Shown one piece after another: positions 1-9,420 of a stretch of 64,000 nucleotides of DNA. Positions within the stretch are counted from its first letter, which is position 1. Every line of letters starts with the position of its first letter. Location: assembly GCF_004168365.1 (NCBI RefSeq), contig NZ_CP035704.1:1612001-1676000 (forward strand), read 5' to 3'. The DNA is from Pseudolysobacter antarcticus. Lineage in GTDB: Bacteria; Pseudomonadota; Gammaproteobacteria; Xanthomonadales; Rhodanobacteraceae. The notes below the pieces were generated by a model that was not told the origin of the DNA, searched no databases, and saw nothing but the letters and a program-made list of their open reading frames with translations. The translations under genes and the position numbers were made by a program.

Positions 1-1
1 C

Positions 2-1681
2 AGCCTCACGCCGATGTTGTGCAGTCGCATGCTCAAGCCGCATCACGGCGAAACCCACGGGCGTTTTTATCAGGCCTTCGAGCGCGCGTTCGATGGCACG
101 CAGGATCTGTATCGGCGTTCGCTCAATTTTTGCCTCGCCCATCGGCGCTGGGTGATGTTTGGATTTGTATTGATCCTTATTGCCACCGCGATCATGTTCG
201 TCAAGGTGCCGAAAGGTTTCCTGCCGAGCGACGATACCGGGCAGTTGTTCGTGTTCACCGAAGCGGATCAGGATGTCGGTTTCACCGAGATGGCGCGCAA
301 GCAGGGCGAAGCCGCGGCGATCATCGGCAAGGACAGCAACGTCGATGGCGTGATGTCGTTCATCGGTGTTTCCGGCAGCAGCTCGACCCTTAATCTCGGG
401 CGCATGATCATCACCTTGAAGCCGCGCAGCGAGCGCGGTTCGCCCGATGAAATCATCCAGGAACTGCGCCCGAAACTCACCGGCATTGCCGGCCTGAAAG
501 TTTATCTGCAGAATATTCCGATCATCCGCATCGGCGGCCAGCTGACCAAGACGCAATATCAATATACGTTGCAGGACAGCGATACCAAGGAGTTGTTTGC
601 GTTCGTGCCGAAGATGGTTGAAGCGATCAGCAAGCTGCCGGGGTTTCAGGATGTGACCAGCGATTTGCTGATCGCAACGCCGCAGATGGATGTGAAAATA
701 GATCGTGATGCGGCATCGGCGGTGGGTGTCACGGCAGCGCAAACCGAGACCGCGTTGTACACCGCGTTCGGTCCGGCGCAGGTATCGACGATCTACACCT
801 CGATCGATCAATACTGGGTGCTGATGCAGGTCGACCCTAGCAAGCAGGGCGATACCAGCGTGCTCGGACAACTCTATATCCGCAGCAGCCACGGACAACT
901 CGTGCCGCTGTCAGCGGTGGCGCATTTCACCAAGTCGGTCGGGCCGGCGACGATCAGTCATCTCGGCCAGGTGCCGTCGGTCACAGTGTCGTTCAATCTG
1001 GCGCTCGGCGTGTCGCTGAGCCAAGCGGTGGAGCGCATCGATGCAGCAGTCGCGCAGCTCAAGGTGCCGGACAGCATCATCGGTTCGTTCCAAGGCACCG
1101 CGCAGGCGTTTCAATCCTCGGTTTCGGGTATGGGTATCCTTCTGCTGATCGCGCTGTTCGTGATCTACCTTGTGCTTGGCATCCTGTACGAAAGTTTTAT
1201 CCATCCGCTGACGATTCTTTCCGGCTTGCCGACCGCGGCGTTCGGCGCGTTGCTGACCTTGATGATTTTCCACATCGACCTGAATCTTTATTCCGCGGTC
1301 GGGTTGATCATGCTGATCGGCATCGTCAAGAAAAACGCGATCATGATGATCGACTTCGCGCTCGAAGCCGAACGCGGCGGCGCAACCCCGGAAGCGGCGA
1401 TTCTCGAAGCCTGCATCGTGCGTTTTCGCCCGATCATGATGACTACATTCGCCGCGTTGTTCGGCACGTTACCGATCGCGCTCGGTGCGGAATCACGGCG
1501 ACCGCTCGGTCTGGCGGTAGTCGGCGGCTTGATGACTTCGCAGGTGCTGACGTTATATCTGACACCAGTGATCTACTGCTATTTCGATCACTTGCAGACA
1601 TGGTTGCGTACCCGCCGAGGGCAATCGCCGGCACGCACGATAACCGCAACTGCGGCAGTGATTACGCCGACGAAGCTGTAG
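2..1681 (+). CDS. RND-family efflux pump inner-membrane permease, C-terminal part
   Basis: This is the 3' part of a resistance-nodulation-division permease of the hydrophobe/amphiphile efflux type (MdtB/MdtC-like). It would work as a proton-driven pump in the inner membrane with a periplasmic adaptor and a TolC-like channel. The frame is open from the first bases and reads SLTPMLCSRMLK, the usual sequence just before the middle cytoplasmic linker, so the true start lies upstream of the window. After the linker come a membrane helix (WVMFGFVLILIATAIMF), a large periplasmic porter domain, and a run of transmembrane helices beginning at about GILLLIALFVIYLVLGILYE. The segment GIVKKNAIMMIDFALE is typical of helix 11 in these pumps. 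The end overlaps the convergent neighbour by 20 bases. Substrate cannot be told from the sequence. Confidence 0.93.
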   Translation, partial: SLTPMLCSRMLKPHHGETHGRFYQAFERAFDGTQDLYRRSLNFCLAHRRWVMFGFVLILIATAIMFVKVPKGFLPSDDTGQLFVFTEADQDVGFTEMARKQGEAAAIIGKDSNVDGVMSFIGVSGSSSTLNLGRMIITLKPRSERGSPDEIIQELRPKLTGIAGLKVYLQNIPIIRIGGQLTKTQYQYTLQDSDTKELFAFVPKMVEAISKLPGFQDVTSDLLIATPQMDVKIDRDAASAVGVTAAQTETALYTAFGPAQVSTIYTSIDQYWVLMQVDPSKQGDTSVLGQLYIRSSHGQLVPLSAVAHFTKSVGPATISHLGQVPSVTVSFNLALGVSLSQAVERIDAAVAQLKVPDSIIGSFQGTAQAFQSSVSGMGILLLIALFVIYLVLGILYESFIHPLTILSGLPTAAFGALLTLMIFHIDLNLYSAVGLIMLIGIVKKNAIMMIDFALEAERGGATPEAAILEACIVRFRPIMMTTFAALFGTLPIALGAESRRPLGLAVVGGLMTSQVLTLYLTPVIYCYFDHLQTWLRTRRGQSPARTITATAAVITPTKL

Positions 1682-2825
1682 CCGATTCGGTTTTTTCGAC
1701 GGGCGGGGCGGGTGTGAATCCGACTTCGCGCAATGCCTCATCGGGCAACGCATACGCAGTGGCGAGCATATCGCCTTCGTGGATGATTTCTGGAAACAGC
1801 ACGCCCGGAATTGCCTGCACGGCAAAAATTTCCTGCACGCCGCCAGTGAACTTGAGCAGCGAAATGGTCTTGCCGGTGTCGAGATGGACAACCCATACGC
1901 CACTCAGCCGATCGCTGTTTTCCTCGGTGATCGGGATGTCGGTAAAGGCATTGGTTTCGCGTAGTTGCGACAGACCGATAAATGCCACGGGACCGACAAA
2001 ATCCAGGCCGCGCGCAAACCCCGGTACGCGCGCGACGTCGGTCTTTTCGCCGGTCTTCGGATCGACCGTGATCAATGCGCCGCGGCCGGATTCGAGCACC
2101 CACAAACGGTCGTTGTACCAGCGCGGCGAATGCGGCATGGATAGTCCGCGTGTGATCACCTCGCCGCTGATGCAGTCCATCAAAATGCCGCCATCGCGCT
2201 TGTTGGCGCGCCAACCGTTCGGCGTATTGGTTTCGCCGAGTGCGGTGACATAGCGCGCGCGGCCATCACGCATCGCCAGTCCGTTCAGATGACAGCGATC
2301 TTCCGGCGCGTAATGGCTGACAAACGACGGCCGCCATTGCGGCGCAAAACTCGATATCGAATCGAGTTTGCACAGGCACGAGAACAGCGTGTTGATGAAC
2401 CACAGTTCGCCATCCGCATCCCACGCCATTTCGTGGATGTCGATCGCGCCGGTGATAAAACCGCGCCGCGCCATGTATACCGCGTCGTGACGCGGCGGAT
2501 CCTGCAGGCGTTTGGCGACGTCCGGCATGTTGCGGAACTCGGCGATTTCCATACGCGCGCCAAGCACCAGTCTGTTCACATCCGCGGCCATGCCCATCGG
2601 CCGGTTGAAGCTGCGGAAATGGGTGTTGATGGTCGCGCCATCGGGCCGCAGTATCACCAATTTGCCAGCCTGATACGTGGTCACCAGCAGGCACGAATTC
2701 AGCTGCCGCAGAATATCCGGCATGTTGGTGGTATGCACACTGGCGAGCGCCTGCTCGATCGGAACAATCGGCTCGGCGGGCGCAGCGGTATCGGTTTCGG
2801 GAATGGAATCGACCGGATCAGTCAT
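1662..2825 (-). CDS. TIGR03032-type conserved protein (beta-propeller-like)
   Basis: The product resembles the TIGR03032 family, conserved proteins of unknown biochemical role. Recognisable stretches are the N-terminal TYQAGKLVILRP, NRPMGMAAD and the WFINTLFSCL/SVWRPSFVS-like regions, followed by LNGLAMRDGRARYVTALGETN; repeated strand-rich segments suggest a propeller fold. I placed the start at the ATG at 2825 (MTDPVDSI) because the frame continues upstream only through a TTG within a terminator hairpin. No signal peptide is visible, so it is probably cytoplasmic. It converges on the RND pump gene and overlaps its end by 20 bases. The N-terminal 30 residues are low-complexity (Pro/Glu/Ala). 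Function unknown. Confidence 0.8.
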   Translation of the reverse strand: MTDPVDSIPETDTAAPAEPIVPIEQALASVHTTNMPDILRQLNSCLLVTTYQAGKLVILRPDGATINTHFRSFNRPMGMAADVNRLVLGARMEIAEFRNMPDVAKRLQDPPRHDAVYMARRGFITGAIDIHEMAWDADGELWFINTLFSCLCKLDSISSFAPQWRPSFVSHYAPEDRCHLNGLAMRDGRARYVTALGETNTPNGWRANKRDGGILMDCISGEVITRGLSMPHSPRWYNDRLWVLESGRGALITVDPKTGEKTDVARVPGFARGLDFVGPVAFIGLSQLRETNAFTDIPITEENSDRLSGVWVVHLDTGKTISLLKFTGGVQEIFAVQAIPGVLFPEIIHEGDMLATAYALPDEALREVGFTPAPPVEKTESATASSA

Positions 2826-2870
2826 GCGAGTTCGTGGCGAGTGGGCGCAGGTAGGAGAGTGCCGCAAAAG

Positions 2871-2904
2871 ATAACGGCGGAGCAAGTGAATGCTCCGCCG
2901 TTAT
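2871..2904 (-). terminator. Strong hairpin terminator after the beta-helix surface protein gene
   Basis: A perfect 14-bp inverted repeat (ATAACGGCGGAGCA / TGCTCCGCCGTTAT) with a 6-base loop lies 48 bases beyond the stop of the minus-strand gene at 2952. T-rich sequence follows on both strands (ATTTTATTT on plus, ATCTTTT on minus). It most likely ends transcription from 4598 leftwards and separates that gene from the TIGR03032 gene. Confidence 0.8.
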
Positions 2905-2951
2905 TTTATTTCAGCCAGAGACGTTTGGATTAAAAACGCTCAGGCGATATT

Positions 2952-4598
2952 TCAGCGTCGTGTTCGCGATGCCGGTGATGTTTTTTGTCGACGCCAGCCG
3001 AGTAATCCAAACAATCCCACCATCAATCCCATTGCCCAAGTCGACAGGGTTGGGACTGGCACAACCACGGCAGCTACGCGCGGTACTTGGAGTTCAAACG
3101 CGCCAATATCGGGACCGGTGCCGGAGCTGCGCGCAAAGGTTGTACCGCGTTGATCGAAGGCGAGGCCTGCGGTGTTGTTGCCGACATTGAGTGCGCTACT
3201 GCCAGCAATCAGTGCATGAGTTTGCGTGTGTAATTGCGTCGCGACACCACTATTGTCAGCCAACGCCTGCAAGTTTGGATCGACCGTGATTGTGCCTGCC
3301 GGCGTCGCAAGACCGGAACTCAAGATCAGGTTGTTGGCACCGCTGATCGTGGCGGTATCCGCGCCGGCAATATTCGGGTCGTAGCCGTTACCCGCGTAGC
3401 CGGTGTTGTTCGATACGATCGTGCTTTGCAATTGCGTTGCATCGACCAGATACAAACCACCAGCGCCGACATATTTCGCATCATTGAATGCGACCGTGCT
3501 GTTTTGCATGGTCAGCGTAAATCCGGCGAGTGCCGCACCGCCAAGACCATTTGCGGTGTTGCCGGAAATGGTGCTGTTGGTGACTACCGCCGGATCCGCA
3601 GAAATGGTGGCGCCTTGCAGGAAAGCCGCGCCGCCGCCGTAATCGGCGGTATTGCCGGAGATGGTCGAACCGCTGATTGTGGCCGCAACCACACTCATAA
3701 TGCCGCCGCCCTTGCCGTATCCCGCGTAATAACTATCGTAAGGAGCACCAGCGGCGCTATTGCCGGAAATCGTGCTGTTGGTGATGGTCAAGCCAGTAGC
3801 ACCATACGCGCCCCCAGCTGTACCGTCGTACTTGTTGCTGACGACCTGATTGCCGGAGATCACGCTGTTGGAAATGGTGAGATTGGCTGCAGCCCATACC
3901 GCGCCGCCGCTGGCATAACCACCGTAATCGTAGTTGTTCGACAGCACGCTGTTGTTCACAGCTACATTGCCAGAGGAGAACACCGCGCCACCCGTGGCGA
4001 AGTAGCCGCCGTACGACGCGTTGGTCAGCGTGATGTCCTGGATCGTGAGCGTGCCGTAACCAAAATGATTGATGATCGAATCATTGGCATTGCCATCGAT
4101 CTTGAGGTTGGCTGGACCCGAACCCTTGATCGTCAGGTCGTCAACGGCGGTCACAATCACGCCGGTCAGCAGGGTGATCGTACTGCAACCGGAGGTGCTC
4201 AAATCAATTACATCACCTGTTACCGCATTGGTGATGACATCGCGCAAGGTGCCGGTGGAACCGTCGTCAAGACAGCTCGTTATTCCAACCGTGGTTGCTG
4301 GGCGTATCGCATGCGGAACCGCGTGCAGGGCAAAAAAAGCCGCGCGACCTTTGCTGATTTTTGATTTCAGGTTGGCGGCAAACTTGGTGCCATGATGCAG
4401 GATCTTGGCGTTGCCATCCTTGTGATGCAAAAAGTGCCGCAGAATAATTCTTGATGGGGTCGAATGCCCGGGGTCTTGCAGCTGCGATTCTGCGGCAAAT
4501 GCGCTACCGGCAGAGCCAGCGGCGATCGCGATCGCCAAACAGGCGGCGAGTGGTGTCAGGCGCACTGACCGCGAATGATGCGAAGAGTGTTTATTCAT
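2952..4598 (-). CDS. Secreted right-handed beta-helix protein with choice-of-anchor Q region and IPTL-CTERM-like tail
   Basis: A 548-residue exported protein. It begins with a signal peptide (LAACLAIAIAAGSAGSAFA). From about residue 110 it has many short repeats of the pattern 'ITNSTISGNSA' and 'GGAVFSSGNVAVNNS', typical of parallel beta-helix proteins. Near residues 470-505 is a segment like the choice-of-anchor Q region (LAFDQRGT ... GPDIGAFELQ). The C terminus carries VPTLSTWAMGLMVGLFGLLG followed by basic residues, matching the layout of IPTL-CTERM sorting signals (motif, hydrophobic helix, arginine cluster), known in other bacteria as substrates of exosortase-like enzymes. No exosortase is in this window. 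The start is supported by the Shine-Dalgarno run AGGGGGC nine bases upstream. Likely a cell-surface or exopolymer-associated protein; ligand unknown. Confidence 0.85.
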   Translation of the reverse strand: MNKHSSHHSRSVRLTPLAACLAIAIAAGSAGSAFAAESQLQDPGHSTPSRIILRHFLHHKDGNAKILHHGTKFAANLKSKISKGRAAFFALHAVPHAIRPATTVGITSCLDDGSTGTLRDVITNAVTGDVIDLSTSGCSTITLLTGVIVTAVDDLTIKGSGPANLKIDGNANDSIINHFGYGTLTIQDITLTNASYGGYFATGGAVFSSGNVAVNNSVLSNNYDYGGYASGGAVWAAANLTISNSVISGNQVVSNKYDGTAGGAYGATGLTITNSTISGNSAAGAPYDSYYAGYGKGGGIMSVVAATISGSTISGNTADYGGGAAFLQGATISADPAVVTNSTISGNTANGLGGAALAGFTLTMQNSTVAFNDAKYVGAGGLYLVDATQLQSTIVSNNTGYAGNGYDPNIAGADTATISGANNLILSSGLATPAGTITVDPNLQALADNSGVATQLHTQTHALIAGSSALNVGNNTAGLAFDQRGTTFARSSGTGPDIGAFELQVPRVAAVVVPVPTLSTWAMGLMVGLFGLLGWRRQKTSPASRTRR

Positions 4599-4917
4599 GC
4601 TTGCCCCCTGTTAGCTGAAATCTTGGAATTTGTATGTTTGCTTGTCAGCGCTGGTGAAGGTATTGCTCATTCCCCGCAGCTGAAATTCCGAACTGATGCA
4701 AGCGAAAGCTGCCATGCTGAGCATGGCTGCCTATCCCCAAAGTTAACACCTGTTCAGGAATGTGTCTACGCAACATGCGCTGAACGCCAACAAACCTCAT
4801 GAACGACACTGGATCATACCCAACTTTCCGCGGACTCCCGGGAGATATGTTTGCAAAGGTTCGTAAAGAACTGCCCGGTTGCGAGCAGGATCCCCCAAGC
4901 AAATGCTTCAAGTTGAT
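4599..4917. other. Intergenic region upstream of the beta-helix gene
   Basis: This 319-base stretch should hold the promoter of the minus-strand beta-helix gene and the end of the next minus-strand gene. I see the ribosome-binding site but no clear promoter boxes and no further gene. Confidence 0.5.
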
Positions 4918-5517
4918 TCAAGAATTCACGGCAGTTGTCGATGCTTCTAGTTTCGTTGGCGTTTTTCGCAGATCCTGTTTCAACTGCGCACCGGTGAAGT
5001 AATACACGCGCAAATCCAAGCCGCGCGCGCTCTTGCCGACATAGATGAAACCGCTGCGCTGCCAGATCGGCGTGCGGAATTTGCTGACCTTGGCGTCGTG
5101 CACATCGAGAAAACGCGGGTTTTCGAGTTCGATCAGAATCCCGATACACGGGAAATCGTTAGACCGCGCGTAACTTCCCAGGCCGCGCTGCGCGGCGCGG
5201 AGCATGATCGATACCAGTCGTGTGGTTCGCCACGCCTCGCCGACGAAACAACGGTAGTGATACATCGGCTGGCCGAAGCGCGGCAACGTCGACGCGTACG
5301 CCGTGCACACCGCGACGATCTGGCCGGACTCATCGCAGGCATGGGCGACAACCTCCTGCAGCCGCGCCGATGCTTTTTCTGCGTCCTTGATCGCACCCTC
5401 GCGACGCCAGAAGGCAAGAATCAAGTCGCCGTTTTCAGGGCTCAGGTTTTGCCAGTCGTTGACCACTCGAAAGCGCGAGTTGCTTTCGTCGGATACAGTC
5501 ATGTCGGGTGCGGTCAT
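4918..5517 (-). CDS. Hypothetical 199-residue protein, possibly GNAT-related
   Basis: The product has no family I recognise firmly. It contains a central part (VVAHACDESGQIVAVCTAYA, then YHYRCFVGEAWRTTRLVS) that looks like the beta-strand/turn/helix core of acetyltransferases, where a strand is followed by an arginine-containing turn and a helix. The next part (PCIGILIELENPRFLD) would fit the following strand. The C-terminal 25 residues are polar and probably disordered. There is no signal peptide or membrane segment. It lies upstream of nothing on its strand except the beta-helix gene, with 319 bases between, so it is probably its own unit. An alternative start is the ATG five codons in (5502). 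Confidence 0.7.
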   Translation of the reverse strand: MTAPDMTVSDESNSRFRVVNDWQNLSPENGDLILAFWRREGAIKDAEKASARLQEVVAHACDESGQIVAVCTAYASTLPRFGQPMYHYRCFVGEAWRTTRLVSIMLRAAQRGLGSYARSNDFPCIGILIELENPRFLDVHDAKVSKFRTPIWQRSGFIYVGKSARGLDLRVYYFTGAQLKQDLRKTPTKLEASTTAVNS

Positions 5518-5632
5518 GGCGCGCAGAGCTCATTGTGGATAAGCGCCGATGCTAGCGTTTTCTGCCCATGCCGTTAAGTCCACGCAGCAATGGCGATGGC
5601 ATCGCTCTTGTGAGCGTCTGCGCCAGACACGA

Positions 5633-6274
5633 TCAAATCGCGATGGTGACGCGCATCAGTCCTGGATCGTCATGCGCTTGCGAATGACGCGTGAAACCGA
5701 GAAATTCGCACAGCTCCAGCATCGCGCCGTTGTCGACCAGCACATCGCCCCACAGCTCGACCGCGCCATGCTTGCGGCATTCCGCGATCAAGCGGCGCAT
5801 CAGCAGATCGCCGAGGCCCTGACCACTGAACTGCTTTTGCACGATCAGCGCGAATTCCGCACTCAAGGTGGCGGGGTCGATGTGCGCACGTGCGACCGCG
5901 CGGATTTCCTGCTCGGGCGTGCCTTCTGGATCGATCAGCACCAGCACCACAGCGTAATCCGCATCGACATCGCACAAGTGCAGGGCATACTCGTCGCTGA
6001 GCCCGGTGATCGGATGCAAAAAACGCGAGCGCACTTCATCCGGTGTGAGTCGATTGAACCCACGCTGCAGTGCCGCGACATCGCTCGCGCGGATCGCGCG
6101 TAGCAACAACGGCCTGCCGTCCTTGGTGATGATCTTGCGGCTACGCACGCGTGGAGAATGGTGTGCAGTCGGCGGCACGGGCGCACTGTGACGTGCGCGC
6201 GGCGGTGGACGCTTGCTGCCTGGGACATGAGCCATGATACGCGCCTGTATTGCGGAGGGCGTTGAGTTTTTCAT
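5633..6274 (-). CDS. GNAT-family N-acetyltransferase
   Basis: A GNAT acetyltransferase, which moves an acetyl group from acetyl-CoA to an amine. After a proline- and arginine-rich N-terminal tail of about 45 residues, the domain starts with DGRPLLLRAIRASDVAALQR. The acetyl-CoA-binding turn is visible as VQKQFSGQGLGDLLMRRLI (Q-x-x-G-x-G/A pattern). The segment FNRLTPDEVRSRFLHP is typical of the C-terminal acetyltransferase domain of the Pat/AcuA type of protein acylase and its stand-alone relatives, so protein lysines are a possible target (inference). Start choice is uncertain: ATGs at 6292, 6274 and 6235 all lack a good ribosome-binding site. Confidence 0.85.
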   Translation of the reverse strand: MKNSTPSAIQARIMAHVPGSKRPPPRARHSAPVPPTAHHSPRVRSRKIITKDGRPLLLRAIRASDVAALQRGFNRLTPDEVRSRFLHPITGLSDEYALHLCDVDADYAVVLVLIDPEGTPEQEIRAVARAHIDPATLSAEFALIVQKQFSGQGLGDLLMRRLIAECRKHGAVELWGDVLVDNGAMLELCEFLGFTRHSQAHDDPGLMRVTIAI

Positions 6275-6503
6275 GTGCACAGCGTGGCGCAAATGGTTGG
6301 AGCAGGCTATCTAATTCCGCTAGTCGGCGTTCAGCTTGACGCGATGTGCGGCTCATTATCGTCAACCGGGTTACGATATCGACAGCGGCCAGGCGGCGGT
6401 ACCCTGATGCCGCCGCCAATTTGGGGAACCTTCGCATGAAAACCACGCGCATCGCGCACGAAATTATCCGTGCCATCCTGCAAATTGCCGGGACGATTCA
6501 TTG

Positions 6504-6863
6504 ATGGATGCCAGCGCCCTGGAAAAACTCTGCGCCGATTGGCCGGGCGTCACCCGCAGTATCAAATGGGACGATGATCTGGTGTTCAGCGTCGCCAGCA
6601 AGATGTTCGTGATGTTGTGTCTGCACGGGCCTGATCGCGGTCGATTGTCGTTCAAGGTCGAGCCCGAGCGTTTTCTCGAACTCAGCGATCAGCCTGGCAT
6701 GATGCCTGCACCGTACATTGCACGTGCGTTCTGGATATCGGTGGTAGAGCCGCAGCGATTCGGCGACGCCGTGCTCGCGACGCATGTGCGGCAATCGTAT
6801 GCACTGGTGCGCGCGAAACTTAGCAAGAAGATTCAGTCCGGGCTTGCGGCGCTGTCGGATTGA
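6504..6863 (+). CDS. MmcQ/YjbR-family protein
   Basis: A 119-residue protein of the MmcQ/YjbR family: small proteins with a double-wing-like fold suggested to bind DNA. The N-terminal WPGVTRSIKWDDDLVFSV and the following FVMLC and LSFKVEPERFLELSDQ match the usual strand pattern of the family, and the end WISVVEPQRFGDAVLATHVR ... SYALVRAKL matches the conserved closing helix. The frame also permits a TTG start one codon earlier. It stands alone, with no operon partner. Confidence 0.88.
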   Translation: MDASALEKLCADWPGVTRSIKWDDDLVFSVASKMFVMLCLHGPDRGRLSFKVEPERFLELSDQPGMMPAPYIARAFWISVVEPQRFGDAVLATHVRQSYALVRAKLSKKIQSGLAALSD

Positions 6864-7056
6864 ATAAACGAGCTGGCTTGTATCGCAGCGCTGTTCACTT
6901 GGGCTTCGCGGTTTTCATGTGCGCTTGTACGTTTTGCTTGATCGCCAGTTGCGAGAATGTGCGTGATGCAAAATTGTCCAACTTGGCGAGTTGGTTTCAG
7001 TTCATTCGACACCACTCTTTCTAGCTTGATCCCGATCCACAAAATCAGATTCGCGT

Positions 7057-8346
7057 ATGCCGACCATGACCGTTCCGCTGACGAATGTTTTTGCCGCTGC
7101 GCACGCTGAAACGCTGGCATCGCGCTATCGACGTATTCGCGCCACTACCCGCGCCCTGTGCACCACGCTGCGCGCCGAAGATACCGTGGTGCAATCGATG
7201 CCCGAGACCAGCCCGACCAAGTGGCATCTCGCGCATACCACATGGTTCTTCGAGCAATTCGTGTTGAGCCGAAATCCGCGCTACACGTCGTTGCATGCCG
7301 ACTGGCTGTTCCTGTTCAACTCGTATTATCAGTCGATCGGGCCGATGCATGCGCGTACCCAGCGCGGCTTGCTGACGCGGCCGACCTTCGACGAAATTCT
7401 TGAGTATCGCCAGCGCATTGACGAGCAAATGCAAACACTGCTGCAGACGAGCGAGGCGGATGTCGAGTTGCGGCAACTTGTACTGCTGGGATTGAATCAC
7501 GAGCAGCAACATCAGGAGCTGTTGCTGACCGATATCAAACATGCGTTTTCGCTTAATCCGCTCGAGCCGGCATTTCGTGTAGCACTCGCGCCACGCGACG
7601 GAGCTGCACAGCCTTCGCGCTGGATACATGGCGATGAACGCATCGTCGAGATCGGCCACGCAGGTGATGAATTTGCATTCGACAATGAAGGCCCGCGCCA
7701 TCGCAGCTTGCTGCAATCCCACGCCATCGCCGATCGGCCGATAACCAATACCGAGTTCGCCGACTTCATCCGCGCAGGCGGATATCGCACGCCGACCTTG
7801 TGGATGGCCGAAGGCTGGGCGACCGTGCAGGCGCAGAGCTGGCAACGACCGTTATATTGGTCGGACGATTTGCAGAGTTCGTTCACGCTCGGCGGACGTA
7901 TTGCGTTGAATCCGCACGCGCCGGTTTGCCATGTGAGTTTTTTTGAGGCCGATGCATTCGCGCGCTGGGCCGGTGCGCGGCTGCCGACGGAAGCGGAGTG
8001 GGAAACCGCGGCTGCGGCACAGCATGCGCCGGTCGGCAATTTTCTCGACAGCGGTTATCTGCAGCCGCAGCCTTGTGCGGATGCGCCAGACCACGCCGAT
8101 GCGCCGCGGCAGATGTTCGGTGATGTCTGGGAATGGACGTCCAGTCCGTACGTGAATTATCCGAGCTATCGGCCGATGTCTGGCGCGCTCGGCGAATACA
8201 ACGGCAAATTCATGTGCGGTCAATGGGTGCTGCGCGGCGGTTCGTGCGTCACGCCGGCCGACCATATTCGCGCGACCTACCGTAATTTTTTCTACCCCGC
8301 CGATCGTTGGCAGTTCATGGGTTTTCGCCTCGGGAGAGATGCATGA
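7057..8346 (+). CDS. egtB: Ergothioneine biosynthesis protein EgtB (iron-dependent sulfoxide synthase)
   Basis: EgtB joins a sulfur donor (gamma-glutamylcysteine or cysteine, depending on type) to hercynine with oxygen, making the sulfoxide intermediate of ergothioneine. The N-terminal DinB-like domain holds the iron ligands: a histidine in [14 protein letters not shown] and the HxxxH pair in [17 protein letters not shown]. The C-terminal half is a formylglycine-enzyme-like fold, with [41 protein letters not shown] and [10 protein letters not shown] as landmarks. Length (429) is normal. The stop overlaps the egtD start by ATGA, so the two are translationally coupled. No egtA, egtC or egtE is nearby; a two-gene egtBD cluster is common in proteobacteria. 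Confidence 0.95.
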   Translation: MPTMTVPLTNVFAAAHAETLASRYRRIRATTRALCTTLRAEDTVVQSMPETSPTKWHLAHTTWFFEQFVLSRNPRYTSLHADWLFLFNSYYQSIGPMHARTQRGLLTRPTFDEILEYRQRIDEQMQTLLQTSEADVELRQLVLLGLNHEQQHQELLLTDIKHAFSLNPLEPAFRVALAPRDGAAQPSRWIHGDERIVEIGHAGDEFAFDNEGPRHRSLLQSHAIADRPITNTEFADFIRAGGYRTPTLWMAEGWATVQAQSWQRPLYWSDDLQSSFTLGGRIALNPHAPVCHVSFFEADAFARWAGARLPTEAEWETAAAAQHAPVGNFLDSGYLQPQPCADAPDHADAPRQMFGDVWEWTSSPYVNYPSYRPMSGALGEYNGKFMCGQWVLRGGSCVTPADHIRATYRNFFYPADRWQFMGFRLGRDA

Positions 8347-9329
8347 TAGTTCCTGCCCGTCATCTGCCTGGACACGGCATGCCGCCATCGGATCACGCTG
8401 CGATGCTGGCCGATGTGCGCGAAGGTTTGCAGCGCACACCGAAGCGATTGTCATCGAAATATTTCTACGATGCCGAGGGTTCTGCGCTGTTCGAAGCGAT
8501 CTGCGTGCAGCCGGAGTACTACCTGACCGGCGCCGAGCTTGCGATCATGCGCGAACACTCCGCCGCGATTGCCGCGGTGCTCGGGCCATCGGTCTTGCTG
8601 ATTGAATACGGCAGCGGCAGCGGCCTGAAAACGCAATTGCTGCTCGCGCAATTGGTGGAGCCTGCGGCCTACGTGCCGGTCGAAATTTCGCAGGCGGCGT
8701 TGCTGGAAAGTGTCGCGCGTCTGGGCGAAACATTTCCGCAGATCGAAATGCTGCCGCTCTGTGCGGATTTCACCCAGCGCATCATCCCGCCACGCAGTGC
8801 AAAGCCGCCGCAGCGGCGCGTGATCTATTTCCCCGGCTCGACCCTCGGCAATTTGGAGGCCCACGAAGCGCTCGCGCTGCTGAGCAAGATGCGCGATGAA
8901 ATGGGCGAACACGGCGCCGCACTGATCGGCATCGATCTGAAAAAAGACAGCGCAATCATCGAAGCCGCGTACAACGATGCGGCAGGCGTGACTGCGGCAT
9001 TTACCCTCAACATGCTCGCGCGCTTCAATCGTGAACTTGGTGCGGATTTCGATCTCGCACAGTTCAATCATCGCGCCCGCTACAACTGCATGGCCGGACG
9101 AATCGAAACACATATCGTCAGCCGCTGTGCGCAGACGGTGCACATCGCCGATCGACTGTTCAAGTTTGCCGCCGATGAAGCGATGTTGGTCGAATACAGC
9201 TGCAAATATTCGCTCGACGATTTCGCGCGGCTCGCCGCGCGTGCCGGCCTGCGCGTGAAAAGTATCTGGATGGATGCGGAGCAGCAGTTCAGCCTGCAAT
9301 ATCTGGTGCGCGCCGAAGCACAAGCCTGA
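8343..9329 (+). CDS. egtD: L-histidine N-alpha-methyltransferase EgtD
   Basis: EgtD adds three methyl groups from S-adenosylmethionine to the alpha-amino group of histidine, giving hercynine, the substrate of EgtB. The SAM-binding loop is visible as [14 protein letters not shown] (about residues 86-98). Other family marks are [19 protein letters not shown] near the N terminus, [13 protein letters not shown] in the middle and [20 protein letters not shown] near the end. I chose the ATG at 8343, inside the last codons of egtB, because it gives the common 4-base ATGA coupling and the standard length (328 residues). Confidence 0.95.
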   Translation: MIVPARHLPGHGMPPSDHAAMLADVREGLQRTPKRLSSKYFYDAEGSALFEAICVQPEYYLTGAELAIMREHSAAIAAVLGPSVLLIEYGSGSGLKTQLLLAQLVEPAAYVPVEISQAALLESVARLGETFPQIEMLPLCADFTQRIIPPRSAKPPQRRVIYFPGSTLGNLEAHEALALLSKMRDEMGEHGAALIGIDLKKDSAIIEAAYNDAAGVTAAFTLNMLARFNRELGADFDLAQFNHRARYNCMAGRIETHIVSRCAQTVHIADRLFKFAADEAMLVEYSCKYSLDDFARLAARAGLRVKSIWMDAEQQFSLQYLVRAEAQA

Positions 9330-9420
9330 TTCCTTCAGTGCAACTAAATATCACCTGAAGTTTGGGCCAGCCCTGCTTTTGCGCGATGATTGAAGAATTC
9401 GAGAGCAGAAGAACGTCAGC

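Noticed and set aside
3234-4364. Long plus-strand frame opposite the beta-helix protein
   Set aside because: It is the antisense of a repetitive gene with a clear signal peptide, ribosome-binding site and sorting tail; its own sequence is arginine-rich and repetitive.
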